Origin: Streptomyces roseus
GTDB taxonomy: Bacteria > Actinomycetota > Actinomycetes > Streptomycetales > Streptomycetaceae
Length of the DNA stretch: 33,685 nt
Assembly: GCF_001044425.1 (NCBI RefSeq)
Contig: NZ_LFML01000126.1
Location: 186,178 to 219,862 of the forward strand
Direction: 5' to 3'
Each line of letters opens with the position of its first letter. Position 1 is the first letter of the stretch. The position numbers and the translations under genes are program-made. Positions 25,293 to 33,641 of the stretch are shown piece by piece. The notes under the pieces were generated by a model. The model was given only the letters and a program-made list of their open reading frames with translations. It was not told the DNA's origin and searched no databases.

Positions 25293-26711
25293 TCAGGTAC
25301 GGACCGGGCCCGTTCCCGCGATCACCTCGGGCCGCAGCAGAGCGGTGAGTTGTCCGGCCGGCAGCAGGCCCCGTTCCAGGACGAGTTCGGCCACGCCCCG
25401 GCCGGTGGCGAGGGCCTCCTTGGCGATGTCGGTCGCGGCGGTGTATCCGATGTGCGGGTTGAGGGCGGTCACCAAGCCGATGGAGTTCTCGACGGTGGCG
25501 CGCAGCATGTCGGTGTTGGCGGTGATGCCGCGCACGCAGCGCTCCGCGAGGGTCAGGCAGGCTGCGCGCAGGTGGGTGATGGACTTCGACAGCGAGTGCA
25601 GGATGACCGGCTCGAAGGCGTTGAGCTGGAGCTGTCCGCCTTCGGCGGCCATGGTGATGGTGATGTCGTTGCCGATCACCTCGAAGGCGACCTGGTTGAC
25701 GACCTCGGGGATCACGGGGTTGACCTTGCCCGGCATGATGCTGGAACCGGCCTGGACCGGCGGCAGGTTGATCTCGCCGAGTCCGGCGCGGGGCCCGGAG
25801 GACAGCAGGCGCAGGTCGTTGCAGGTCTTGGACAGCTTGACGGCTATGCGCTTGAGGACGCCGGACATCTGGACGAAGGCGCCGCAGTCCTGGGTGGCTT
25901 CGACCAGGTCGGGAGCGGTGACCAGGGGCAGGCTCGTGATGTCGGCGAGGTGGCGGCGGGCGGCCTCGGCGTATCCGGCCGCGGCGTTGAGGCCGGTGCC
26001 GATGGCGGTGGCGCCGAGGTTGATCTCGTGGATGAGTCCGAGGGCTTCCGCGAGTCGGCTGCGGTCCTCGTCGAGCATGACGGCGAAGGCGGAGAACTCC
26101 TGTCCGAGCGTCATCGGCACGGCGTCCTGGAGCTGGGTGCGGCCCATCTTCAGGACGTCGTGGAACTCGGCGGCCTTGTCGGCGAAGGCGGTCTGCAGGA
26201 CGGCCATGGCGTCGAGGAGACCGCGCGCGGCGAAGACGGTCGCGATCCGTACGGCGGTGGGGTAGACGTCGTTGGTGGACTGGCCGAGGTTGACGTCCTC
26301 GTTGGGGTGGAGGTGCCGGTACTCGCCCCTGGTGTGACCCAGCAGCTCCAGCGCGCGGTTGGCGATGACCTCGTTGGCGTTCATGTTGGTCGAGGTGCCC
26401 GCGCCGCCCTGGATGACGTCGACGACGAACTGGTCGTGGAGCTCGCCGCCGCGGATCTCCTGGCAGGCCGCGACGATGACGGCCGCCTTCGCGGGCTCCA
26501 GCAGGCCGAGTTCCCCGTTGGCGAGGGCCGCGGCCTCTTTGACGGCGGCGAGGGCGTCGATCAGGTGCGGGTAGGTGGAGATCGGCGTGCCGGTGATGGG
26601 GAAGTTCTCGGTGGCGCGGAGGGTGTGGACGCCCCAGTAGGCGTCGGTGGGGACGTCGCGGTCTCCGAGCAGGTCGTGTTCAGTGCGGCTGGAGGCGGTC
26701 AAGGCGGTCAC
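25293..26711 (-). CDS. aspA: Aspartate ammonia-lyase (aspartase)
   Basis: Converts L-aspartate to fumarate and ammonia. It has 472 residues from GTG 26711-26709 (VTALTASSRTEHDLLGDRD). The superfamily blocks are all present: STNMNANEVIANRA, PNEDVNLGQSTNDVYPTA, GRTQLQDAVPMTLGQEF, and the fumarase/aspartase signature GSSIMPGKVNPV near residue 320. The N-terminal pattern RTEHDLLGDRDVPTDAYWG is typical of aspartase rather than fumarase or argininosuccinate lyase. It is last in the row puuD-gntR-ansP-ansA-aspA, 62 bp after ansA. It completes the route asparagine to aspartate to fumarate. AGAGGA lies 13-14 bases before the GTG, slightly far, so the exact start is moderately sure. Confidence 0.93.
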   Translation of the reverse strand: MTALTASSRTEHDLLGDRDVPTDAYWGVHTLRATENFPITGTPISTYPHLIDALAAVKEAAALANGELGLLEPAKAAVIVAACQEIRGGELHDQFVVDVIQGGAGTSTNMNANEVIANRALELLGHTRGEYRHLHPNEDVNLGQSTNDVYPTAVRIATVFAARGLLDAMAVLQTAFADKAAEFHDVLKMGRTQLQDAVPMTLGQEFSAFAVMLDEDRSRLAEALGLIHEINLGATAIGTGLNAAAGYAEAARRHLADITSLPLVTAPDLVEATQDCGAFVQMSGVLKRIAVKLSKTCNDLRLLSSGPRAGLGEINLPPVQAGSSIMPGKVNPVIPEVVNQVAFEVIGNDITITMAAEGGQLQLNAFEPVILHSLSKSITHLRAACLTLAERCVRGITANTDMLRATVENSIGLVTALNPHIGYTAATDIAKEALATGRGVAELVLERGLLPAGQLTALLRPEVIAGTGPVRT

Positions 26712-26773
26712 GGGTGTGCGGATCCTCTTCCTGAGGTGGGCGGATCAAAGGTGGTGACAGGGGCGGGAGGGGG

Positions 26774-27796
26774 TCAGGCGGTCGCGCTGAGAAGGGGGCC
26801 GGGCGGGTTCAGGGCCGCTACCGGCCGGATGCCGCCGAGGGTGCGGCCGCCACCGGTGACCGGCTCGCCCGTGAACCCGGCGAGCAGCCGGGGCTCGACT
26901 CCCGCATGGGCGAGGGCGGCGGCCGTCACCGCTATACGCGCCCGGTCGGCCCCGTCGGCGATCTTCACGGCGATGGCCCGGCCGTCGGGCAGTGCGGCGA
27001 CCTGGACGCCCTCGAACCCGTCCTTGGCCAGCAGCCCGGGCACCGCGCGCATCAGTGCGGCGGTGTCCCTCCCGGTACCGGAGGCCATCTCCGGGTGGAG
27101 GCGCAGTGCGTTCGCCACGCGGTGCTCGGCGGTGTCGGGGGCGGCCGTGGCGACGCGGGCGGCGGCGCGGGCCAGGCCGTCCAGGGACACCGCGAACAGC
27201 GGGGCTCCGCAGCCGTCGACGGTGACGTTCGCGATGTGCCGGCCAGTGAGCTCCTCGACGACCTCGGCGATCGCCCGCTGGAGCGGGTGGTCCGCGTCGA
27301 GGTAGGTCTCCAGGGGCCACCCGGACAGCTTGCACAGGTGGAGCATCGCCGCGTGCTTGCCGGAGCAGTTCTGGGCGAGCCGTGACGGCCCGCGGCCCTC
27401 ACGGACCCAGGCGTCCCGGACGGCCGGGTCGTAGGGAAGGTCGGGGACGTTGCGCAGGTCGGCCTCGGTGAGACCGGCCCGCTCCAGGATCAGCCGGACA
27501 CCCGCGAGGTGATGCTCCTCGCCGGAGTGACTGCCCATTGCGAGGGAGAGCAGGGCCCCGTCGAGCGGCAGACCGGCCCGGACCATGGCGACGGCCTGGA
27601 CCGGTTTGAGCGCCGAGCGCGGGTAACCGGCGGCTTCGATGTCTCCGATGCTCCTGCGGACCTCGCCCTCGCTGTCGAGGACGACGACGGAGCCGTAGTG
27701 GACTCCCTCGATCAGACCGCCCCGCATGACGTGAGCGACGGGGGCGTGCCGGGGCTCGCGGATCGCGGGCGCGTCCGCGAGGAAACTGCTGCGCAT
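26774..27796 (-). CDS. ansA: L-asparaginase (bacterial asparaginase II, PF06089 type)
   Basis: Hydrolyses L-asparagine to aspartate and ammonia. It has 340 residues from ATG 27796-27794 (MRSSFLADAPAIREPRHAPV). The family fits the small actinobacterial/rhizobial type (Pfam PF06089), not the E. coli AnsA/B fold. Motifs: RGGLIEGVHYGSVVVLDSEG, YPRSALKPVQAVAMVRAG, MGSHSGEEHHL, QNCSGKHAAMLHLCKLSGWP, VDGCGAPLFAVSLDGLARA and ASGTGRDTAALM. There is no signal peptide, so it is cytoplasmic, which matches the permease gene upstream. It starts 86 bp after ansP, with a strong hairpin in between. The symbol is used by function; a different family name would be equally proper. Confidence 0.9.
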   Translation of the reverse strand: MRSSFLADAPAIREPRHAPVAHVMRGGLIEGVHYGSVVVLDSEGEVRRSIGDIEAAGYPRSALKPVQAVAMVRAGLPLDGALLSLAMGSHSGEEHHLAGVRLILERAGLTEADLRNVPDLPYDPAVRDAWVREGRGPSRLAQNCSGKHAAMLHLCKLSGWPLETYLDADHPLQRAIAEVVEELTGRHIANVTVDGCGAPLFAVSLDGLARAAARVATAAPDTAEHRVANALRLHPEMASGTGRDTAALMRAVPGLLAKDGFEGVQVAALPDGRAIAVKIADGADRARIAVTAAALAHAGVEPRLLAGFTGEPVTGGGRTLGGIRPVAALNPPGPLLSATA

Positions 27797-27826
27797 CACT
27801 GCCTCGTTCTGTGGTGGGGCGCTGCT

Positions 27827-27856
27827 GCCCGGGGGTGGCGACCGCCACCCCCGGGC
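27827..27856 (-). terminator. Perfect hairpin between ansP and ansA
   Basis: A 13-bp perfect stem (27827-27839 with 27844-27856) with loop GACC, 26 bases past the ansP stop and 30 bases before the ansA start. No U-tract. It leaves almost no room for an ansA promoter downstream, so partial read-through or mRNA processing is more likely than full termination. Confidence 0.6.
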
Positions 27857-27882
27857 GCAGGCTGACGGGGCGGGCGTCCGGC

Positions 27883-29322
27883 TCAGCCGTCGCTCCCGGC
27901 GGTGGCGCGCGCCACGCGGCCGCGGACGACGTACCAGCCGGCGACCAGTGCCGCGGCGATCAGCGGTACGCACAGCACGGTGGTGCGGGCCGCTCCTCCG
28001 TCGGCGTACATGAGGACCAGTACGGAGGCGAGGAAGGCCAGCGTCACGAGTTCGGTCCACGGGGAGCCGGGCAGCCGGTAGGAGGGGCGGGTCAGCTCGC
28101 CGCTGCGGGTCTTCCGCCAGAAGAGGAGGTGGCAGACCATGATCATGCCCCAGGTGGCGAGGATGCCGATCGCTGCGAGGTTGAGGACGATCTCGAACGC
28201 GTCCGCGGGGACCACGAAGTTGAGCCCTACGCCCAGGACGCACATGCCGCTGGTGAGGAGGATGCCGCCGTAGGGGACCTGGGTGCGGCTGAGCCGTGCG
28301 GTGAAGCGCGGAGCGGAGCCGTTGACGGCCATCGAGCGCAGGATGCGGCCGGTGGAGTAGAGGCCGGAGTTGAGCGAGGACATGGCCGCGGTGAGGACGA
28401 CCAGGTTCATCACGTCGCCGGCCGCCGGGACGCCGATGTGGGACAGCACGGTGACGAACGGGCTCTGGCCGCCGCTGTAACTGTTCCAGGGCATCAGCAT
28501 CGACAGCAGGACGACCGAGCCGACGTAGAAGAGGCCCACCCGCCACATGATCGAGTTGATCGCCTTGGGCATGATCTTCTCGGGGTTCTCGGTCTCACCG
28601 GCCGTGACGCCGACCAGCTCGACGGAGGCGTAGGCGAAGACGACGCCCTGGATGATCAGCAGCATGGGCAGGACGCCGTTGGGGAAGATCCCGCCGTTGT
28701 CGGTGATCAGAGCAGGGCCGGGAACGGTGCCGTCGACAGGGTGCCGGGTCGTCAGGAGGAAGACGGCGATGCCCATGAAGACGACGAGGGCACTGACCTT
28801 GACGATGGCGAACCAGAACTCCAGTTCGCCGAAGATCCGCACCGATATGAGGTTCACGGTGAGGACCACGGCCAGGGCTATGAGGGCGATCACCCACTGG
28901 GGGACATCGGAGAACAGGTGCCAGTAGTGGGTGTAGGTGGCGACGGCGGTGATGTCGGCGATGCCGGTGGTCGCCCAGTTGAGGAAGTACATCCAGCCGG
29001 CGGTGAAGGCGCCCTTCTCCCCGAGGAACTCCCGGGCGTAGGAGACGAAGGCGCCGGAGGAGGGCCGGTAGAGGACCAGCTCGCCGAGCGCGCGCACGAC
29101 GAGGAACGCGAAGATCCCGCAGACGGCGTAGGCGACGAACAGGGAGGGACCCGCCTCGGCGAGGCGTCCGCCCGCGCCGAGGAAGAGCCCGGTCCCGATC
29201 GCGCCGCCGATGGCGATCATGTTGACGTGCCTGGGCTTCAAGGACTTGCTGTAGCCGGTGTCGCCGGCGTCGACGTGACGGGTCGTGGGGCGCTTCTCGT
29301 CTTTGAGGAACTGCTCGCTCAC
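27883..29322 (-). CDS. ansP: Amino-acid permease, APC superfamily (AnsP-type L-asparagine permease)
   Basis: An integral membrane importer of 479 residues starting at GTG 29322-29320 (VSEQFLKDEKRPTTRHVDAG). The family opening is LKPRHVNMIAIGGAIGTGLF, then RPSSGAFVSYAREFLGEKGAF, GWMYFLNWATTGIADITAV and the typical TAGETENPEKIMPKAINSI. About twelve hydrophobic segments are spread over the length, with a charged N-terminus. The two C-terminal segments end in WYVVRGRVARATAGSDG. AnsP is chosen over other amino-acid permeases because the next genes are asparaginase and aspartase; the sequence alone only says basic/neutral amino-acid APC carrier. Its GTG overlaps the gntR stop as GTGA, which shows tight coupling to the regulator. 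Confidence 0.88.
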   Translation of the reverse strand: MSEQFLKDEKRPTTRHVDAGDTGYSKSLKPRHVNMIAIGGAIGTGLFLGAGGRLAEAGPSLFVAYAVCGIFAFLVVRALGELVLYRPSSGAFVSYAREFLGEKGAFTAGWMYFLNWATTGIADITAVATYTHYWHLFSDVPQWVIALIALAVVLTVNLISVRIFGELEFWFAIVKVSALVVFMGIAVFLLTTRHPVDGTVPGPALITDNGGIFPNGVLPMLLIIQGVVFAYASVELVGVTAGETENPEKIMPKAINSIMWRVGLFYVGSVVLLSMLMPWNSYSGGQSPFVTVLSHIGVPAAGDVMNLVVLTAAMSSLNSGLYSTGRILRSMAVNGSAPRFTARLSRTQVPYGGILLTSGMCVLGVGLNFVVPADAFEIVLNLAAIGILATWGMIMVCHLLFWRKTRSGELTRPSYRLPGSPWTELVTLAFLASVLVLMYADGGAARTTVLCVPLIAAALVAGWYVVRGRVARATAGSDG

Positions 29323-30050
29323 GCCTCGGGTCTGCCTTCCGTAGGGGCGGTGGTGTGCTGGGGACGCACGATGTCGGTGAGGGTCGTCTCGACCCGTAGC
29401 AGGTGGTGGGACATGGCTTCCACCGCGTCGTGCTCGCTGCCGTCGGCGAGCGCCTCCAGGATCGCCCGGTGCTCGCAGTTGGACTGCTCGCGCCGGCCGC
29501 CCAGTTCATTGAGGAAGGTCGACTGACGCGCCAGTGCGTCGCGGATCTCCTCGATGACGCGGCGGAAAACGGGGTTGCGGGAGGCTTCGGCCACCGCCAG
29601 GTGGAAGACGGTGTCCATCGCCACCCACGCGGTGGTGTCAGTCTCGTGCTCCATCCGGTCCAGCAGATGGCGCAGGTGGTCCAGGTCCTCGGGGGTGCGG
29701 CGCAGCGCGGCGTACCCCGCGACCGGGATCTCGACGTGTCGGCGCACCTCCAGCAGGTCGCTGGCGGCGTAGTCGCCGAAGGTGGGGTCCTCGACCGTGT
29801 TGGCCACGACGAACGTGCCCTTGCCGCTCTTGGAGACGGTCAGCCCCATGGCCTGCAGGGCCCGCAGGGCCTCCCGCAGTACGGGCCGGCTGACTTCGAG
29901 GGTGCGGCACAACTCGGCTTCGGAGGGGAGTTTGTCGCCTACGACGTACTCACCGCGTTCGATGGCGCTCCGCAGGTGGCCGAAGACCGCTTCCATGGCG
30001 CTGACGCGCCGCGGAAGGGAGCCAGCTGTCTGGCTGTCTGACAGGTTCAC
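29319..30050 (-). CDS. GntR/FadR-family transcriptional regulator (FCD domain)
   Basis: 243 residues from GTG 30050-30048 (VNLSDSQTAGSLPRRVSAME), with AGGA seven bases upstream. Winged helix-turn-helix at about 18-85: VFGHLRSAIERGEYVVGDKL, PSEAELCRTLEVSRPVLREA, LRALQAMGLTVSKSGKGTFV. The C-terminal FCD effector domain (about 100-225) has DTVFHLAVAEASRNPVFRR, CEHRAILEALADG, and a final helix AVEAMSHHLLRVETTL; the His and Asp residues usual for metal/carboxylate binding are present. The overlap with ansP and the order gntR-ansP-ansA-aspA suggest it controls asparagine/aspartate use, with an amino acid or dicarboxylate as effector. Only 31 bp separate it from the upstream peptidase gene, so a shared transcript is likely. 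Confidence 0.9.
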   Translation of the reverse strand: MNLSDSQTAGSLPRRVSAMEAVFGHLRSAIERGEYVVGDKLPSEAELCRTLEVSRPVLREALRALQAMGLTVSKSGKGTFVVANTVEDPTFGDYAASDLLEVRRHVEIPVAGYAALRRTPEDLDHLRHLLDRMEHETDTTAWVAMDTVFHLAVAEASRNPVFRRVIEEIRDALARQSTFLNELGGRREQSNCEHRAILEALADGSEHDAVEAMSHHLLRVETTLTDIVRPQHTTAPTEGRPEA

Positions 30051-30081
30051 GCTGTGATCCTGAAGGGTGCGTCCCGGGGTG

Positions 30082-30873
30082 TCAAGAGATCAATGTCGGG
30101 AAAATCCGGCCCGCCCCGTTTCTCGTCGCGTGCGTATTGCGTCCGCCCGTCCGGGCGGAACCGGCGCCTTCGGCGGAGCCCGCAGCAGCCACCAAGGCCT
30201 GTATGAACGGCGCGTCGCCACCCATTTCCGGGTGCCACTGGACGCCCAGGGCGAAGCGGTACCGGGTGCTCTCGATCGCTTCGATGGTGTCGTCCGCCGC
30301 ATGGGCGGCGACGATCAACCCCGCGCCGAGGCGGTCCACCGCCTGATGGTGGTGCGTGGCGACCGGGTGCGTCCCTGGAAGCAGGGCGCCGACTCGTGTC
30401 CCGGGTACCGTGGTCACGGCGTGGGCGCAGAAGTGGCCCTGGTAGGGGTTGTGGCCGTCGTGGCCCACACTGTCGGGCAGGTGCTGGATGAGGGTGCCGC
30501 CCTCGTGTACGTTCATCAGCTGCATCCCCCGGCACACCCCGAGCACGGGTAGGTCGCGGGCGAGGCCGGCGGCCAGTACGGCCCGCTCCCATCCGTCGCG
30601 CTCGCGCACCGGCGGCCCGGTACGCGGATGGGGCGCGGCACCGTACAGGGCGGGATCAAGGTCCTCACCCCCCGTCAGGAGGATCGCGTCCAGACGGCCG
30701 ACCACATCCGCCGCGGCGTCCGGCTCGTCCGGCGGCAGCAGCACGGTGCGTCCGCCCGCCGCCTGTACGCAGGCCGTATAAGCCGCGGGCAGCACCGCGG
30801 CGGGAAGGTCCCACTCGCCCCACTGTGCGTTGGCGAGGTAGGTGGTGAGTCCGATGAGCGGTGGCTGGGGCAT
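30082..30873 (-). CDS. Class I glutamine amidotransferase-like hydrolase (peptidase C26; PuuD type)
   Basis: 263 residues. The start ATG 30873-30871 (MPQPPLIGLTTYLANAQWGE) follows AAGGAAG and is preferred over the longer upstream frame, whose residues are low-complexity. The GATase1 fold is clear: ILLTGGEDLDPALYG, the nucleophile elbow LGVCRGMQLMNV (Cys114), and VQWHPE with His214 and Glu216 completing the triad. The family hydrolyses gamma-glutamyl amides such as gamma-glutamyl-GABA. Here it leads the row gntR-ansP-ansA-aspA, so a gamma-glutamyl amino acid or amide feeding the same catabolism is plausible, but this is inference. It is divergent from the lysR gene. Confidence 0.87.
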   Translation of the reverse strand: MPQPPLIGLTTYLANAQWGEWDLPAAVLPAAYTACVQAAGGRTVLLPPDEPDAAADVVGRLDAILLTGGEDLDPALYGAAPHPRTGPPVRERDGWERAVLAAGLARDLPVLGVCRGMQLMNVHEGGTLIQHLPDSVGHDGHNPYQGHFCAHAVTTVPGTRVGALLPGTHPVATHHHQAVDRLGAGLIVAAHAADDTIEAIESTRYRFALGVQWHPEMGGDAPFIQALVAAAGSAEGAGSARTGGRNTHATRNGAGRIFPTLIS

Positions 30874-31036
30874 ACCACTTCCTTTCGGGGCATGAGGGGT
30901 GCCCGTCGACGGTTTGATCCGCACGGCCCGCCGCCCTGCCCCGTCCACGACAGGCTGCTGCCGCGGAGGCGAGGGCGGTGCTGGTGGAGGGCGGGGGAGA
31001 GGCGTTCGCGCGGCCTGGGAACACCGGCTTGCGTTT

Positions 31037-31085
31037 TTCTTGCCGCGAGCAAGAATCCTGCTGGCGTTCATCTTGAATCACAAGA
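31037..31085. promoter_or_regulatory. Twin inverted repeats between the C26 hydrolase and lysR (probable LysR-type operator)
   Basis: TTCTTGC-CGCGA-GCAAGAA (31037-31055) is a perfect 7-bp repeat with a 5-bp spacer. A second, weaker copy TCTTG-AATCA-CAAGA lies at 31071-31085. Their centres are 32 bp apart, three helical turns. This is the usual geometry of LysR-type regulators (T-N11-A recognition and activation sites) in a divergent promoter. The flanks are AT-rich, unlike the rest of the region. Confidence 0.65.
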
Positions 31086-31108
31086 AAACACATCTTCGCG
31101 ACAGATAA

Positions 31109-32032
31109 GTGAGCCTTAACTCCGTGCACGGACTCGATCCCCGCCTGCTCGCCACTCTCGAAGCCGTGGTGAGACACGGCTCCTTCAGCGTCGCGGCACG
31201 CGAACTCGGCTACAGCCCGCCCGCAGTTTCCCAGCAGATCGCCGAACTCGAACGCCGCGCCGGTCTTCGGGTACTCGAGCGCCGCCCCGTACGCGCCACA
31301 CCGGCCGGCGAAGTCCTCCTCGACGCCGAACAGGGCGTCCGCAGCACCCTGGCGGCAGCATCGGCCGAACTTGACGCCATGCGCGCCGGCACCGCCGCAC
31401 GGATCCGTCTCGGCGCCTTCGCCTCGGCCGCCACCGGCATCGTTCCGCAGGCGCTGGCCCGGCTTCACGCCACCTACCCCCACGTCCAGGTGAGCCTCTG
31501 TCAACTCGAACCCGAAGCCGGCTACAGCAGGCTCAAGCGCGGCGACATGGACCTGGCCCTCAGCTACGACTACGACTTCATCCCCGCGCCGGTGCCCCGG
31601 ATGCTGCGCCGGACCCTGGTGGCCCGGGACCCGGTGGTGGCCGTCGTCCCGGCCGACCACCGCCTGGCCGACAGAGAGGTGATCGAACTGGCCAGCCTCG
31701 CCTCCGAGACGTGGATCGCCGCCCCGGAGGCCGCACTGCGCCTGGAACTGCTCTCCCAGATGGCTCAGACGCCCGGCTTCCAGGCCCGCTTGCAGTACGA
31801 GGGAGACGACTTCAACACCGTGCTCGGCTTCGTGGCCGCGGGCCTGTGCGTGGCTCTCATGCCACAGCTCGCCCTGCTCCGCCCCAGCCCCGGGATCGTC
31901 GCCCGCCCCCTGGCCGCACCCCGACTGACCCGCTTCATCTATGCCGTCCGCATCGACACCCGGCACACCCCACGCGCGGTCCTGGACCTTGAGGAGATAC
32001 TCGCCGGCCAAGCGCAGGCCGCCCTCTCCTGA
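31109..32032 (+). CDS. LysR-family transcriptional regulator
   Basis: 307 residues if GTG 31109 is used (VSLNSVHGLDPRLLATLEAV); the GTG at 31124 (VHGLDPRLL) would remove five residues and is equally possible. The N-terminal helix-turn-helix (about 9-68) reads FSVAARELGYSPPAVSQQIA and ELERRAGLRVLERRPVRATP. The periplasmic-binding-like effector domain runs from about 95 to 300 (RIRLGAFASAATGIVPQAL, DFNTVLGFVAAGLCVALMP). The gene is divergent from the C26 hydrolase-led operon, with inverted repeats in the shared promoter. By the usual pattern of the family it should activate that operon and repress itself. A hairpin follows the stop. Confidence 0.92.
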   Translation: MSLNSVHGLDPRLLATLEAVVRHGSFSVAARELGYSPPAVSQQIAELERRAGLRVLERRPVRATPAGEVLLDAEQGVRSTLAAASAELDAMRAGTAARIRLGAFASAATGIVPQALARLHATYPHVQVSLCQLEPEAGYSRLKRGDMDLALSYDYDFIPAPVPRMLRRTLVARDPVVAVVPADHRLADREVIELASLASETWIAAPEAALRLELLSQMAQTPGFQARLQYEGDDFNTVLGFVAAGLCVALMPQLALLRPSPGIVARPLAAPRLTRFIYAVRIDTRHTPRAVLDLEEILAGQAQAALS

Positions 32033-32041
32033 CGCGCACGG

Positions 32042-32059
32042 CGCCCGCAGCCGCGGGCG
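32042..32059 (+). terminator. lysR terminator hairpin
   Basis: CGCCCGC-AGCC-GCGGGCG: a perfect 7-bp stem with a four-base loop, nine bases after the lysR stop. Confidence 0.55.
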
Positions 32060-32375
32060 GCCGGCCCGCCGCCTCACCATCCACCCCGCCGGCTCGCAGC
32101 CCGCAGCGTGGAAGGGCACGGGCTGCGGAGATCACGCAGCTGCTCCCCGGCCCCTTCCAGCGGACCGATCGGCCTCCGGGGCCAGAGGTGAACAGCCGGC
32201 AGCGGCCACGTGAATTGCAGCCAACTTGGCGCTGTTTGCACGCGCGTAGACCCGTCCGGGGGACCAGCGTTCCCAGCCTGTTCGACTATCGGACGCGGTG
32301 GCTGAAAATTGAACTACCGTGTGGCGGGCGGACTACGTTGGCCGCGGTTGACGTTCCACCGAGAGGAAACCCCTC
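32060..32375. other. Intergenic region, no gene seen
   Basis: About 316 bp between lysR and the last gene. Frames here are short and lack natural composition. A weak promoter candidate, TTGAAC at 32309-32314 with TACGTT at 32334-32339, has a 19-base spacer and is poorly supported. The ribosome-binding site of the next gene (GAGAGG, 32361-32366) lies at the end. Confidence 0.4.
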
Positions 32376-33641
32376 ATGACCGCAGCCGACAACGCGCCGA
32401 GAACGGCCCACATCCTCACTGGTTACCGCCCCGAGGACGCCTTCATCGCCGCAGAGCTGGACCCGCCCCCAGCCGAGTACGTGTGGCACGACGAGCACGC
32501 CGAACAGCAGGAACAGCGCTACGGCCCCGGCATGCGATACCAGCAGTGGCTGGCCGTCGACCCCGGCGACGGCGCCGTCTGGTTCGGCGACACCGACTGG
32601 CGCGCCCCCCGGGACGGCCTCACCGGCCAACTCCCCGGACTTCCCCGCAGGGCACTCGGCGACGGCACCATCCCCGCCTCCGCAACCGTGGTCCAACTCC
32701 TCAGCCACCTCACCCACGACCAGCAGCAAGGCTGCACTTGGCGCTTCTTCACCGCCGAAGAACTCCACACCGTCGCAGAGCGCATACTCCCCGCCGTGCA
32801 GCGCCTCGTCGACTCGATCCACCGCATCGGACCGGACGGCGAACTCGAATGGTCAGCCGAGGCAGCCACCGCCTGGGACGACATCGAACACGCCGCCACC
32901 CCGACCCTCGACCCCTCCGGCACCGTCCGCTGGCCCAGGCCGCGCACGACACCGACCCCTGCCTGGCGCATCGAGGTCGGCGCCTTCCTCGCCGCCAACC
33001 CGGAGCTCTGCGACCCTTCCTGGGCCGTGACCGCCGACGCCGAACTCGACGCCTACGCCGACTACCACCCCGTCACCGGCTACGGGGGAGTACCAGGCAG
33101 AACCTGCCACAATGCCGAGAGGCACATCGAGGACGGCTTCACTTTCTACGGCCACCGCGCCGCCCTGTACGCCTACCGCGCACAGGCATCCGGCGACCGC
33201 ACCCCGACAGACGCCCGCACCTGGCTGGAGACCACGGAGGCCGGCAAAAGCACCTGGGAAGCGGCCAAACCCCCCGGAGCCGCACTGGCCGACGTCCCCG
33301 ACTGCGTACTGGCCGACCTGAACGACAGGTTCCAGAACTCGGCGCGCGAACACGGGCTCGTCCTGACAGGACTCCATACCTACCTCCGACACCTTCGCAC
33401 CGAGGAACGCGCCGGCGTCGACCAGCAGCTCCTCTTCGAAGGCGAGGAGGTCGAACGCCTCGAAAACCTGCTCAAGGGCTTCCGTGCCGGACGAAACCGC
33501 ACCGTGACACGGATCCTGGCCTGGTCCGACGGACGCACCGACGCCGAGATCGCCCACCTGGCCTCCATGCCCGATGAACACGTCAGCCAGTGGCGGGCCC
33601 GCCTGAACGACGATCGGACCACCGCCCCACCCGGACCGTGA
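32376..33641 (+). CDS. Hypothetical protein with a possible C-terminal helix-turn-helix
   Basis: 421 residues from ATG 32376 (MTAADNAPRTAHILTGYRPE), with GAGAGGAAA about ten bases upstream. I do not recognise the family. The protein is soluble, acidic and Trp/His-rich in its first half (AEYVWHDEHAEQQEQRYG, VWFGDTDWRAPRDGLTG, CTWRFFTAEELHTVAERIL). There is a central Tyr/His stretch (YADYHPVTGYGG, HIEDGFTFYGHRAALYAYR) and a more helical end. The last 40 residues (TVTRILAWSDGRTDAEIAHL, ASMPDEHVSQWRARL) look like a helix-turn-helix, suggesting nucleic-acid binding, but this is weak. No signal peptide or membrane span. It is monocistronic in the window; the 44 bp after it hold nothing recognisable. 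Confidence 0.75.
   Translation: MTAADNAPRTAHILTGYRPEDAFIAAELDPPPAEYVWHDEHAEQQEQRYGPGMRYQQWLAVDPGDGAVWFGDTDWRAPRDGLTGQLPGLPRRALGDGTIPASATVVQLLSHLTHDQQQGCTWRFFTAEELHTVAERILPAVQRLVDSIHRIGPDGELEWSAEAATAWDDIEHAATPTLDPSGTVRWPRPRTTPTPAWRIEVGAFLAANPELCDPSWAVTADAELDAYADYHPVTGYGGVPGRTCHNAERHIEDGFTFYGHRAALYAYRAQASGDRTPTDARTWLETTEAGKSTWEAAKPPGAALADVPDCVLADLNDRFQNSAREHGLVLTGLHTYLRHLRTEERAGVDQQLLFEGEEVERLENLLKGFRAGRNRTVTRILAWSDGRTDAEIAHLASMPDEHVSQWRARLNDDRTTAPPGP

Noticed and set aside
25290..29526. Long plus-strand frames over aspA, ansA and ansP
   Set aside because: Antisense shadows of genes with strong family signatures.
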